In this document: piece by piece, positions 12,144 to 22,684 of the stretch
How the letters are laid out: the number at the start of each line of letters is the position of its first letter
Position numbering within the stretch: the first letter of the stretch is position 1
Assembly (NCBI GenBank): GCA_963580285.1
Contig: OY757010.1
Location: 210,336,138 to 210,400,137 of the forward strand
Origin: Lucinisca nassula
Lineage: Eukaryota > Mollusca > Bivalvia > Lucinida > Lucinidae
Direction: 5' to 3'
Length of the DNA: 64,000 bases
Notes under the pieces: model-generated
Seen by the model: the letters and a program-made list of their open reading frames with translations, nothing else
Told to the model about the DNA's origin: nothing
Database searches by the model: none
Program-made: the position numbers and the translations under genes

Positions 12144-13572
12144 CGGTACTAAGTTATTTAGACAAATTGTGGGTATTCCGATGGGTACTAATTGCGCACC
12201 TCTTGTGGCTGATCTGTTCTTGTATTGTTATGAAAGAGACTTCATTTTGTCGCTTTCCATTGATAACCAATCTGAAATTATTGAAGCTTTTAGTTCTACT
12301 TCTAGATATTTAGATGATTTATTAAATATTGATAATACTTATTTTGATGGTTTGATCAGTCAGATTTATCCCCTAGAACTTCAGTTAAATAAAGCAAATT
12401 CTTCTGATACCGAGGCCCCGTTTTTGGATTTACATCTATCTATTGTAGATGGATTTGTTTCGTGCAAAATTTATGATAAACGCGATGATTTTGATTTTGA
12501 GATTGTAAATTTTCTTTTTTTGGATGGTGATGTTCCTCGTGCGCCATCCTATGGCGTTTATTTTTTGCAATTAATTCGATTTGCTAGAGTGTGTAGTCAT
12601 GTAATTGACTTCAACACTCGTAATAAATTATTAACGGCTAAACTCCTTAATTAGGGTTATCGGTACCATAAACTACGCAAAGCCTTTTCAAAATTTTATA
12701 GACGCCATTCTGATTTAATTTAAAAATTCAATATTGGACTTAAATCTCTTCTGGAACAAGGTCTATCGGAACCCGAATTTTATGGTGACTTAGTATATAA
12801 ATTCAGAAAAATATATAACCGCAATGACTTCAGCACCCAATTTCGTAAAATCATTCTTCGATATAAAAAGATTGGGTACAACATGGATATTATACGACAG
12901 ACTGCATGCATGGTAGTTAACCCAATCACGGTTGGCAACTTTGCTTCCCTCTTTAATTGCACGCCGGTGGGTCAGGCCTCAGATTCTATGACGGCTCCAA
13001 CGTAAAGGCTTATTGAAAATTAGAGAGATAATGTTGGTTGGTGTCTGATGCTCTGTCTCTGGTCGGGCTCATCGGAGTCTAACTGTTGGTTTTCTTTTGC
13101 TCCAGCATTTCAGTGGTTTCTTGCTGTCGAGTCCTCACCGTTGTCTCACCTCTGTGGTTCTTTGATTTTTGTGTTCACGGAGATGTTGCACTGATGAGTT
13201 AGGAGGCCTTCATGCGGACTGAACAAATTATTTGTCTAAATCGCGACGGAAGTAAGGGCGAGGATTGTGGCCACGTAAAATCGATTTAAGCCCCCCAGTG
13301 GAAATCTTCCACTGACCGTTCCAAGGCGGCTCTTCTGTGGCGATTTATCTATGTTGTTGTTTGTTACTTACTGTGTGTATCACTTGTGTCTTTTGGGTTT
13401 GGATGGCCATATGGCCATTTTGTGGGAAAGTAACTGTCCTTATGGCCTTCCTTTGTTTAGGTTTCCATTATGGTCTGGTCGCTTAATGTTTGTATTTCTT
13501 TCCCTTTGGTGTCTTTTATGGGTGGAGTAAGTTAATTGTATCAATTCCTGATCTTTGTTTTACTTCTACTTT
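12144..13572 (+). mobile_element. Penelope-like element, copy 3 (best RT copy)
   Basis: A 5'-truncated retroelement of about 1.43 kb: RT region then about 560 bp of 3' non-coding sequence ending CTTCTACTTT. It lies inside the 63-bp minisatellite, and matching 58-bp variant units flank it (12086-12143 and 13574-13631). Nine or more related fragments occur in the window. Assignment to PLEs rests on the RT motifs; a search would settle the subfamily. Confidence 0.7.
12163..13000 (+). pseudogene. Penelope-type reverse transcriptase fragment
   Basis: From 12169 a 161-codon frame carries GIPMGTNCAPL (residues 2-12, the motif before the active site), SRYLDDLL (residues 45-52, catalytic YxDD), LQLNKAN (71-77) and FLDLHLS (85-91), then PSYGVYFLQLIRFARVC (126-142). 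An in-frame TAG ends it at 12652. The same frame continues beyond as thumb sequence (GYRYHK, then RRHSDLI) with another stop near 12719, then VNPITVGNFASLFN near 12917. Upstream RT fingers and any endonuclease are missing. Not functional. Confidence 0.75.
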
Positions 13573-14495
13573 GTAAACTACCTTACTGCTCATTAATAGT
13601 CTCAGAACTGCTTCAGGGCGTAAGCAGTATTGTAGACTACCTTACTGCTCATTAAGAGTCTCAGATAGAACTGCTGCAGGGCGTAAGCAGTATTGTAGAC
13701 TACCTTACTGCTCATTAAGAGTCTCAAATAGGACTGCTTCAGGGCGTAAGCAGTATTGTAAACTACCTTACTGCTCATTAAGAGTCTCAAATAGGACTGC
13801 TTCAGGGCGTAAGCAGTATTGTAAACTACCTTACTGCTCATTAATTGTCTCAGATAGAACTGCTTCAGGGCTTAAACAGTATTGTAGACTACCTTACTGC
13901 TCATTAAGAGTCTCAGATAGAACTGCTGCAGGGCGTAAGCAGTATTGTAAACTACCTTACTGCTCATTAAGAGTCTCAGATAGGACTGCTTCAGGGCGTA
14001 AGCAGTATTGTAAACTACCTTACTGCTCATTAATAGTCTCAGATAGAACTGCTTCAGGGCGTAAGCAGTATTGTAGACTACCTTACTGCTCATTAAGAGT
14101 CTCAGATAGAACTGCTTCAGGGCGTAAGCAGTATTCTAGACTACCTTACTGCTCATTAAGAGTCTCAGATAGAACTGCTTCAGGGCGTAAGCAGTATTCT
14201 AGACTACCTTACTGCTCATTAATAGTCTCAGATAGAACTGCTTCAGGGCGTAAGCAGTATTGTAGACTACCTTACTGCTCATTAATAGTCTCAGATAGAA
14301 CTGCTTCAGGGCGTAGGCAGTATTGTAAACTACCTTACTGCTCATTAAGAGTCTCAGATAAGACTGCCACAGATAAGGGCGTAAGCAGAATTGTTAACTA
14401 CATTACTGCTCATGTGGAATCTCAAATAGGACTGCTACAGGGCGTAAGCAGCATTGTAAACTATCTTCCTGCTCAAGAAGAGTCTCAACAAAACC
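13573..14495 (+). repeat. 63-bp minisatellite, main block
   Basis: About 14 head-to-tail units, period 63 bp, counted from GCGTAAGCAGTATT at about 13617, 13680, 13743 and so on to about 14311. Typical unit landmarks are ACTACCTTACTGCTC, TTAAGAGTCTCAGATAG and CTGCTTCAGGG. Two degenerate units close it near 14380-14495. Units carry repeated open frames on the minus strand, which are a by-product of a length divisible by three and not genes. Confidence 0.9.
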
Positions 14496-15345
14496 GTATA
14501 ACGAAAACAGGCTTGAATATTTTCTGTTTTAATAGGTATCTGTACCCGTTTGTAGGGCTTTATATGTTCAAAATCCCCATGAAAGCATAATTTGAACACA
14601 CAGACACTGCGAACCCCATCTAAATCCCCATCGAGGCAATTCCAAACCGAATCCAAGGGTGCTGTAAGCAAGGGTATATGAGGAGTTATAAATTAAATAT
14701 TTTTCTATTTTTAGCTCGGGTGGCCAGCTTGTCTCAACCTTGTGTACAATTGTGCCAAGTACCATCAGTATCTCAAAGGGTTTTGGAGTTATGGCAATCA
14801 CAAGGATATATTGTCAGGGGAGTTAATTAAAAAACAGTGCACCCTGCGTCGTGGTTCTTGCACCTGACACACCTGCTTAACCTCATGTACAACTGTACAA
14901 AGTAACATCAATATATTTCAAAGAGTATTGGAGCTATGGTCACCAAAAGGTAGTGATTCTATTTTATTGGAAGGGGAGATAACTAATAAAACATGACACC
15001 CAGGGTTGTGGTTCTTACGCATGAAACGCCGTCTCAGCTTTGTGAACAACTGTGCCAGATACCATCAATACATCTCAAAGGGTATTGGAGTTATGGCCAT
15101 CACAAGGTAGTCACTCTATTTTATTAAAAGGTGAGATAACTCAAAAACCATGGCAATCAGAGTTGCGGTTCTTGCGTATGACACGCCGTATCAGATTTGT
15201 GAACAAATGTGCCAAGACCATCAATGAATCTCAAAGTGTATTGGAGTTATGGCCAATCACAAGGTTGCGATAACGAACGGAAGACGTCCGGACGGACAGA
15301 CGGACGGACGTCAGGCTGATCGCTATATAGGTAGAGGGATAAAAA
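14496..15345 (+). repeat. Tandem repeat, ~150-bp units
   Basis: Four units share TATTGGAGTTATGGCCATCA, near 14780, 14925, 15083 and 15238 (spacing about 142-158 bp), with GTGAACAACTGTGCCA landmarks. The array ends in GGACGGACAGACGGACGG at about 15290, as in the other hairpin-ended elements here. Confidence 0.65.
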
Positions 15346-15956
15346 TATAAAAACATCAACAATTGGCTATAAATGCCTAACACTCCTGGACATTTTGGCC
15401 AACTTTAATCAAACTTTATAGGAATGTTGCTTAGTGTCCCTATACCAAAATAGCTAAAATTGTTCTGCTTGGATGAACAAGATGGCTACCAGAGCTAAAA
15501 ATTGAACTCTTATTCCCTTGGGCCACTTTCATTCAAACATAAAAGGAATGTTGCTAAAGTGACCCTTTACCAAATTAGCTAAAACTGTTGCACTCAAATG
15601 AGAACGATGGCCACCTGAGCTAAAAAAAAAAACAAAACAAAGAAAAATGACATCAATTCACTTTAAAAGCCCCTTGGGGCAATTTCAGTCAATCTCCACT
15701 GGAATGTTATTTAGGTAACTGTCAATAATCCACATGAAATTCAGAAGCTATTCGACATCTTGAAATCAGTTGACCGATTCAGGGCTACCTTGGCCCTCTT
15801 GTTACAACAGGTGGTCGGTTGCAATTCGAGGAGGGCAACTGCTTGTCTCAGACCGGCTGCAAATATGTTGCGACAGTATGTATTTGAAAATAACAAACAA
15901 ATTGACCACTGCGGCAGTATCCAAGTACAATATATTCCAATCATTAGGTGCTTATA
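15346..15956. repeat. Diverged ~145-bp units, then unassigned sequence
   Basis: Between 15370 and 15725 three weak units share GGAATGTTGCTTAG-like blocks and GCTAAAAATT. From 15725 to 15956 nothing was recognised. Confidence 0.45.
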
Positions 15957-16236
15957 ATCACGAAAACACGCCTATATAATTTTGACCCCCTTGAACCCCA
16001 CTTTTATATTGTAAAACTGGGGTTTACAGGGGTAAACCTTATTTTTCTTATTTCTGCTCTAAAATATAGATCGTGGGTACTCGTTAGAACCGCCTCGATG
16101 AGGCGGTTCTAACGAGTGCCCACAATCAATATTTTGAGCAGAAATAAGAAAAATATCACAATTTTTCATCATAAAATTTTCATTTTTTTCGGCGATAAAT
16201 GTGGCAATGTATTTTTATAGGCGTGTTTGCGTAATA
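15957..16236. mobile_element. MITE-I copy (complete)
   Basis: The terminal repeats are CACGAAAACACGCCTATA at the left and the complement TATAGGCGTGTTTGCGT at the right. The centre (about 16074-16127) is a strong palindrome: TCGTTAGAACCGCCTC, a short loop, then its complement. Arms carry TTATTTCTGCTC and GAGCAGAAATAA. One arm has AAACTGGGGTTTACAGGGGT. No coding capacity. Confidence 0.85.
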
Positions 16237-16605
16237 TTATACAGGATTGACTATATCGTCTGTTAAATCAGGTTTTGGAGAGTCATACGATTTCGTCATG
16301 TCTTGTGATTGGGGTAGGTCTCCCTAGCGTCAAGCTTGTCCATTATTACGAACCAATAGTCATCAGGATCATTAGCATCAGCATTAGTCGCAGTGGTATC
16401 CGATACTTTGGAAAACTATGATAGTACAGCAAGCATTTCAGTATTTTAATTATGGTCTAAACGAGAGATGACAGACTGTCGATATTCTGTTCTAGTCAAA
16501 GAAATTTGTTCGCCTAACGGACAATGCCACGATGTCCTTCAATTCGTGTACTTTGTTCATTTACTTCCATGAGTCACTTCTTTGACGTCTACAAAAAGAG
16601 CTTTA
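16237..16605. other. No gene seen
   Basis: About 370 bp between two MITE-I copies with no recognised feature. Confidence 0.45.
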
Positions 16606-16886
16606 CATCACGAAAACACGCCTATATAATTTTGACACCACTTGAACCCGCTTTTATATAGTAAAACTGGGGTTTACATGGGTAAACCTTATTTTTCTTA
16701 TTTCTGTTCCAAAATATAGATTGTGGGTACTCGTAAGAACCACCTCGATGAGGCGGTTCTAATGAGTACCGACAATCTATATTTTGAGCAAAAATACAAA
16801 AAAATATCACAATTTTTCATCTTAAAATGTTCGTATTTCCAGGGGTAAAGTTTACAATGTATTTGTATAGGCATGTTTTCGTAATG
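16606..16886. mobile_element. MITE-I copy (complete)
   Basis: Same plan as 15957-16236, with ends CATCACGAAAACACGCC and GGCATGTTTTCGTAATG and the hairpin centre at about 16719-16780. The two copies lie 370 bp apart in the same orientation. Confidence 0.85.
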
Positions 16887-17839
16887 TTATATTGTTATAT
16901 AACGTCGTTGTTATTTAGTGGGTACCGCCATGTACGTAATAAAAAATAAAAATAAAAACTGTTTAGGTAAGTGGCACGTAACGTAAAGGCGCTGTGAGAA
17001 AGTAACTGTGTTAGTGATATTTTCATTTAGGGCTTCGTTATTTTTTGCTCGTGTCTCTTTCCATTTGGTGTCTCTGATGGGAGCTGTCGAGTAATTGTAT
17101 CGTTTCTCGCCCATTGCCTTCAGGCCTATATCTTACTATCATCCAATCAAATTACTTAATTTTTGTGTTCATTCAATGAAACACAGTGCAGATCCTGATC
17201 AGATGGCTTCTTCATCAGTTCAGAATCCACAATGTTTTAGCAGCAATCTGTCCTTGATCTACACTATTTGCACATTTGAGTGTGATCTAGATCAACAGGA
17301 CAAGGATTATAATAACTGAGCCGACGCATGTCAAAACGTACAATAAGACCGGGGTGACCAGCCGAGACTCAAATCAACCTGCGCACCATCCACAATGACA
17401 ATACATTTTGCTTATGTCTCTTTGCATAGATATTAGCATATAGTAGGTACATGCGATCAGCGAAGACTCCAATTTGACTGCGCGTATGCGCAGGCTGATT
17501 TGAGTCTTCTCTGGTCGCTCAAGACGTCTTGTAGATTTTGCCATGCGCTGGCTCATATTAAGTAAGCTAATTTTGCAACACCAATATCTATCTATCAACC
17601 AATTAAATTTGCTTATAAATTTAATATGTTCATACGAATTCGCGAACTGAATAATAAACAGTACTGATCCAGATCAGATGACTTCTTCGTCTGTTCTGGA
17701 TCTTCACACTGTTCTTAGCAGCCTTCTGGTCCGGATCTACACTGTTTGCAAAATTCATGGTTAACAAGGGTTAGAATATTAAGAAAAATCTATATAATGA
17801 CTGAACATTTCAAAAAGGAATTTACTAATACATTTATAG
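16887..17839. repeat. Hairpin-family and PLE scraps
   Basis: 17046-17110 matches the PLE 3' end (TTTGGTGTCTCTGATGGGAG). Segments near 17183-17285 and 17660-17760 carry GATCCTGATCAGATGGCTTC-type arms also found at 29131-29192. A 17390-17520 segment repeats the theme in inverted form. No gene seen. Confidence 0.5.
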
Positions 17840-18751
17840 AAAGTAGAAGTAAAACAAAGATCAGGAATCGATACAATTAACGTACTCCACCCATCAAAGA
17901 CACCAAAGGGAAAGAAACACAAACATTAAGCGACCAGACCATAATGGAAACCTAAACTAAGGAAGGCAATAAGGACAGTTACTTTCCCACAAAATGGCCA
18001 TATGGCCATCCAAAATAAAAAGACACAAGTGATACACACAGTAAGTAACAAACAACAACATGAATAAACCGCCACAGAAGAACCGCCTTGGAACGGTCAG
18101 TGGAAAGATTTCCACTGGGGGGCTTAAATCGATTGTACGTGGCAACAATCCTCGCCCTTACTTCCGTCGCGATTTAGACAAATAATTTGTTCAGCCCGCA
18201 TGAAGGCCTCCTAACTCATCAGTGCAACATCTCCGTGAACACAAAAAATCAAAGAACCACAGAGGTGAGACAACGGTGAGGACTCGACAGCAAGAAACCA
18301 CTGAAATGCTGGAGCAAAAGAAAACCAACAGTTAGACTCCGATGGGCCCGACCTGAGACAGAGCATCAGGCACCAACCAACATTACCAAGAAATAGATCT
18401 CTCTAATTCTCAATAAGCCTTTACGTTGGAGCCGTCATAGAATCTGAGGCCTGACCCACCGGCGGGCAATTAAAGAGGGAAGCAAAGTTGCCAACCGTGA
18501 TTGGGTTAACTACCATGCATGCAGTCTGTCGTATAACATCCATGTTGTACCCAATCTTTTGATATCGAAGAATGATTTTACGAAATTGGGTGCTGAAGTC
18601 ATTGCGGTTATATATTTTTTCTGAATTTATATACTAAGTCACCATAAAATTCGGGTTCCGATAGATCTTGTTGCAGAAGAGATTTAAGTCCAATATTGAA
18701 TTTTGAAATTAAATCAGAATGGCGTCTATAAAATTTTGAAAAGGCTTTGCG
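17840..18751 (-). mobile_element. Penelope-like element, copy 4
   Basis: On the minus strand it ends at the shared terminus (complement AAGTAGAAGTAAAACAAAG near 17841). It extends back through the 3' non-coding part to the thumb region at 18741-18750 (AAGGCTTTGC). The thumb reads GCGTCTATAAAATTTTG without interruption, so it is an empty-site control for the insert at 26506-26861. A tRNA-headed SINE begins exactly where it stops. Confidence 0.75.
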
Positions 18752-18905
18752 TTGTAGTGGTTATGCTACTTGCCTTGTAAACCAGGGGTCGCAGAATTGA
18801 TCCCGGGCTTCTTCAGACTTTTGGATGTGTCTTTAAACCGATGTCCCGTCTCCATATGACCTTAGTCGTTGGTGGGATGTAAAACTCAAACACTCACTCA
18901 CTCAC
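18752..18905 (+). mobile_element. tRNA-headed SINE fragment
   Basis: The head has an A-box-like TAGTGGTTATGC near 18757 and a B-box-like GAATTGATCCC near 18797, as in tRNA-derived Pol III promoters. It ends ATGTAAAACTCAAACACTCA with a CACTCA repeat tail. It is not a working tRNA because the acceptor pairing is absent. Confidence 0.65.
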
Positions 18906-19116
18906 TTATACATTTATATCAATTGAGGTCACGTGTTGTTCATACTCCAGAAATGAAGGAGTACCAAGGCTTTTAGTTTAACGACTTTTCTTTATTTCTC
19001 TTCAGACACCAATGTTTAAGGTACTTTTTAGAATCGCCTCTAACTTTCTGCAGCTATGCGTTTCTCTCCTGAAAAAAAAAACTGCTTGTTAACGCTCTGC
19101 ACGCTGGATATTTTTT

Positions 19117-19297
19117 CAGCAGACAACATGAAATATTTTTCCAATTTTTCCCAGAAACACGGTTTGACATCTCATGCAAATTGTCTAGGCAAAACAGGAT
19201 TTGATATTTCATACAAATTGTGGTACAATTTGCATGAAATGTCGAGTCCTTTTTTCTGGGAAAAACAAGAAAAATATCGGCATTTTGTCGTCTGCTG
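19117..19297. repeat. Foldback element beside the receptor stop codon
   Basis: Imperfect inverted repeats of about 40 bp: CAGCAGACAACATG at the left (19117) and its counterpart GTCGTCTGCTG at the right end (19297), both running inward to TTTTTCCCAGAAA and its complement. An inner pair is CATGCAAATTGT/ACAATTTGCATG. It lies 38 bp beyond the receptor stop, so it would fall in the 3' untranslated region of that transcript. Confidence 0.7.
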
Positions 19298-19334
19298 AAT
19301 TAACCCAGAGAGTGGTAAAGGTTAAGCCACATTA

Positions 19335-20921
19335 TCAGACAACTGCAATAGGCACTGTATTCATTTTTGCATTCTTCTTTCTCTCATCTAGCCTGGCGCA
19401 AAATATTTCTTTAAGACCTCGTCTAAATCTTGGATCCAACAGACCATACAGTACAGGATTGATAACACAGTTTATGAAATACAATCTCCAGAAAAAGAAG
19501 AATATTACTTTTTCACTCTTCTTCAAGTGTCTGAGAATACTTTGTTGACTGGCTACCAAGGATACCAGAATGAGATAAATGATTATTGTGATCGTGAACA
19601 CTGTTGTTAGTATCAACATTATCTCAGTCTTGCGCTTCAAGCGCAACGCCCTCACTTCTTTTCTAATACAAGTATGCCTAGAATTTACTGTTTCATCCAC
19701 AGCATAGCTGTGGTTTTCTGTAGTTCTTTTTCTTGTGTGTCTGTTATGACATTTACAGGACAGAAAATCTGGTTTGGGTTGCACTGATATTCCGTTTAAA
19801 AATAAAGATTCTGATGAGTCAGAACTACACGTACTGCTTCTCGAGCGTTTTTGCTTAAAACTCGTTTTCTGTCCTTCATATCCATTTTGTAATTTACCAG
19901 TCATGCTAGGCTTACAATAGGAAGGATCTACTGTTGTCGAATCATTCTGACTTTTCTGGTTATGATTCACCTCTGCAACAGTAACTAGGGGATACAGGTT
20001 TACATAACTCTGTAAAGTTATACAGTCTTTGTCATTATGGCTTGGCGATCTTCCCGAGGACCTGCGGCGATTAATTTTACCAGAGCATGGCGTCTCTAGG
20101 TCGTTGCCATGACGTGTGTTGTCCGCGGTGACTCTATCGGCATCTACGTTATCCTTTTCATGCAAGGATGCGCCCTTAGTTTTCTGCTTGCCTGGGTTGT
20201 TTACAAATATTGCTCTCGCAATTTTAAAGTTTAATACATAGGTAATGCAAATCATGATGGCTATGGGAAACATATAAGCAGATACAATGAAAAGAAATGG
20301 ATACATTCTGTCTGCGTAAATACCTGATTTTTCGCAAATTGATACAGTAATGTTTTGTTGACTATCCTCATACACATAATTTTGTTTTCCCCACAAAATA
20401 GCGACTGGCGCGGAAATGACAGCAGAAATGCCAACCGATATTAAACACGATCTGATGGCCCATGAGGGTTGTATCTGCCATTCAAGTGGACGACAAATTT
20501 TCCTGTATCTGTCATACGCTAATAACAGTAAAACCAAAGCAGAACTCCAGACAGTAAATACGTTGAAATATGATTTGATTTTACAGATCAAATCATATTT
20601 GTAGCTATACCAATTCGTCTGAGAAATTATTTCACCGGGCAGTGTTGTTAAGCAACTTATAATATCTATAACTGCCATACAGATAACAAAGTATTTGAAA
20701 TTACACCGCCTGTATCGTGAAGAATAAACAATCATGATCAAAGTGTTGCCAGTAATTCCCAGAGCAGCCTCAAACCCGATAAGGATCGTCACGGGCCATA
20801 CAGCTTTTTTCAATTCATCACTTAATTCTTCAGCTGTTAAGCCTATTTTGCTGCCATTTAAATCATGACTTCTTTCCAAAGACATGGATACATTTTCATC
20901 TGCAAGCGTACACAAGTTCAT
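19335..20921 (-). CDS. Class A (rhodopsin-like) G-protein-coupled receptor
   Basis: An uninterrupted 528-codon frame, one exon, in the plasma-membrane receptor family that couples extracellular ligands to G proteins. The start is the first ATG of the frame. The N-terminus has glycosylation sequons at N10 and N22. TM1 is about 43-66 with G58-N59; TM2 about 77-98 with D86; TM3 about 111-135 followed by DRY at 137-139; TM4 about 155-176; TM5 about 205-232 with P219; TM6 about 433-455; TM7 about 472-494 with NPVLY at 488-492. C113 and C196 can form the usual disulphide. The third intracellular loop is very long (about 233-430), basic and serine-rich. TM6 lacks the usual CWxP motif, which is odd. 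The ligand is unknown; the layout recalls peptide or amine receptors with long third loops. On the minus strand a possible AATAAA lies near 18990. Confidence 0.92.
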   Translation of the reverse strand: MNLCTLADENVSMSLERSHDLNGSKIGLTAEELSDELKKAVWPVTILIGFEAALGITGNTLIMIVYSSRYRRCNFKYFVICMAVIDIISCLTTLPGEIISQTNWYSYKYDLICKIKSYFNVFTVWSSALVLLLLAYDRYRKICRPLEWQIQPSWAIRSCLISVGISAVISAPVAILWGKQNYVYEDSQQNITVSICEKSGIYADRMYPFLFIVSAYMFPIAIMICITYVLNFKIARAIFVNNPGKQKTKGASLHEKDNVDADRVTADNTRHGNDLETPCSGKINRRRSSGRSPSHNDKDCITLQSYVNLYPLVTVAEVNHNQKSQNDSTTVDPSYCKPSMTGKLQNGYEGQKTSFKQKRSRSSTCSSDSSESLFLNGISVQPKPDFLSCKCHNRHTRKRTTENHSYAVDETVNSRHTCIRKEVRALRLKRKTEIMLILTTVFTITIIIYLILVSLVASQQSILRHLKKSEKVIFFFFWRLYFINCVINPVLYGLLDPRFRRGLKEIFCARLDERKKNAKMNTVPIAVV

Positions 20922-22264
20922 TGTTTTATTATTTATTCTATTTGTTTCATCGTTTGGTTAATACTAACAGGTACTACGCTGTTTCAATATCACTACAAGT
21001 AACACGCGAATTTAATATCGCTACAAGTATACATTCGTCGTATTCCAGGCAACTTAGATTTCCATCTGCATATCATATTTGGCCTGTGCACACGAAAAAA
21101 TACAATTTGACATCTGCGACCAAAGAATTCATATCAGCCTGCACAACAATGCACCGGATCGATGTTTACATGTTTTTTTTTCTATGGTTACGACACCATG
21201 GTGTCTCAAGAGACCGGCGAAGACTTTGATCAAACTGTGCAGATATGAATATTTTATCTGAGCTTTTCCTGCTCACTCACGCCAACTTGCTCAGATTTAG
21301 CTTTTCATTTGATCAATTTCCTTCCACTCGTACCACAATAGATATTGAACGTATTTTAAATTCTTTCCGATTACTGCAGAAAATATCTGTTAACACCACG
21401 TAGGTGAGGATCAAATTCCTGTTAAAATGTTAGGCATTACTAAATTGTAAACTATTATCTTTAAAAATAATATTCTGCATATCTGTTATTCTAAACTCCG
21501 TGTCTGGAAAAAGAGTTCTTCTTAACTAATTTTAACACAGTAGTATGATAAAAATTTCACACAACGAAACACTATTAATAAAGTGTGTCATAAGATAATT
21601 TGTATTAGTTTTGTATGACTTCTTTGGCTTTGCACAAACCTTCCGCTTAGCGGACTTGTACACCATGTTATCTTGAGCAAACTAGTGGTTCTTCAGAATG
21701 ATTTGTTCTGTTCATACAACACCTACGTATTCAAAACTCTTCGCAGTATTCTTAAAAGTATCGTGAAGTATCTGGTGCCGTTTGTACATGGCTTAAGACA
21801 CGTTGTATCGTTGAACGTTTTGTAAAACAATTAACACTGTTGTTTCCGACACGCACATGTCTTTGTCTAAGAACATCACTAGTCCAGAATTCTGAAAGAG
21901 AAAGAAAACAAAATGAGCGATGTCGTGCAAAGCAGCTAGAGGCTTATGAGATGTACGAAAAGTTAAGATCAAGACAAGCGTGTTCATATGAAAATTCTGA
22001 TCCGAGTCAACACTAAGCCCTCTACGATGGACAATAGAGGATCCTGTATTACGGAAGTTGATTTTACTCACTGCCATGCGCATATGTTCGGAAACAGTTT
22101 CGGATGTCGTGGCTTGGTTCGAGCTGGTTGGCGGAAAGTACCTCAGATAACATGTGGAACCACCAAAAGAGCCAGGTTTCCCGCACATGCTCAAGTTTTT
22201 CACATCATTACATCCACCATATTTGCATTATTTGCTGGCTCCCAACTTGCACATTGTAAATATT
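20922..22264. other. Receptor upstream region, no second gene seen
   Basis: It holds the 5' flank of the receptor (the promoter should lie just right of 20921, but no TATA box stands out). The largest open frame, 136 codons on the minus strand at 21793-22203, has no recognisable domain and AT-typical composition; I do not call it a gene. Confidence 0.45.
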
Positions 22265-22329
22265 GGAAAAACAGGTAACCAGACCCCCATGACCTTAAAA
22301 GGTCAGGGGGTCTGGTTACCTGTTTTTCC
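22265..22329. repeat. 65-bp near-perfect palindrome
   Basis: GGAAAAACAGGTAACCAGAC at 22265-22284 is exactly complementary to the right end (GTCTGGTTACC then TGTTTTTCC). Inside, GACCTTAAAAGGTC is itself a palindrome. The only asymmetry is an extra T beside GACC. An RNA of either strand would fold into one long hairpin. Confidence 0.85.
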
Positions 22330-22684
22330 AAAACGGATAACCTTCAGACTAGGAACCAGCAGATAGTGCAAATAAGGTGAATTGGCTTTGTCTGAGCTGC
22401 TAGCATGGTGAATAACTAAAGTTAAACAAAGGAAAAGAGAATCTCAGTGCTGTGACTTCATTGACAGTTTGTCTGTTGTTGTGGCCAAATGTAATAATCA
22501 TTTAAAAGGATTATGAAATACAAATCGTTGCAGATGTGCGATCGATTTCCATTGCAGTATTTGTTTAAAAGTAAATTGAGTTTTGAGTAAACATGAAATT
22601 TCATCACTGAATGAAAACACGTAATCTGACAAGAAATCACAAACAGACTCGGTAGTCGGTGATAGTTTGGGAGGCCGGTTGCTT
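22330..22684. other. No gene seen
   Basis: No recognised feature in this 355-bp gap. Confidence 0.4.

Noticed and set aside
13180..13240. Hammerhead-like CTGATGAG in the 3' part of the Penelope-like element (also the complement at 30-60 and 18200-18220)
   Set aside because: No GAAA partner at the right place (only GAAC), and the expected stem I strands do not pair. It may be a decayed or chance match.
13602..14093. Repeated-motif protein on the minus strand of the minisatellite
   Set aside because: It follows from a 63-bp (21-codon) period; no start context or conserved third-position pattern.
13573..14495. CRISPR array
   Set aside because: Units are 63 bp, directly adjacent with no unique spacers, in eukaryotic-type DNA; this is a minisatellite.
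20922..21100. TATA box or initiator for the receptor gene
   Set aside because: Several AT-rich words occur but none is positioned or conserved enough to call.
21793..22203. 136-codon open frame on the minus strand
   Set aside because: No recognisable domain, no membrane or signal pattern, and it overlaps a frame on the other strand; treated as chance.
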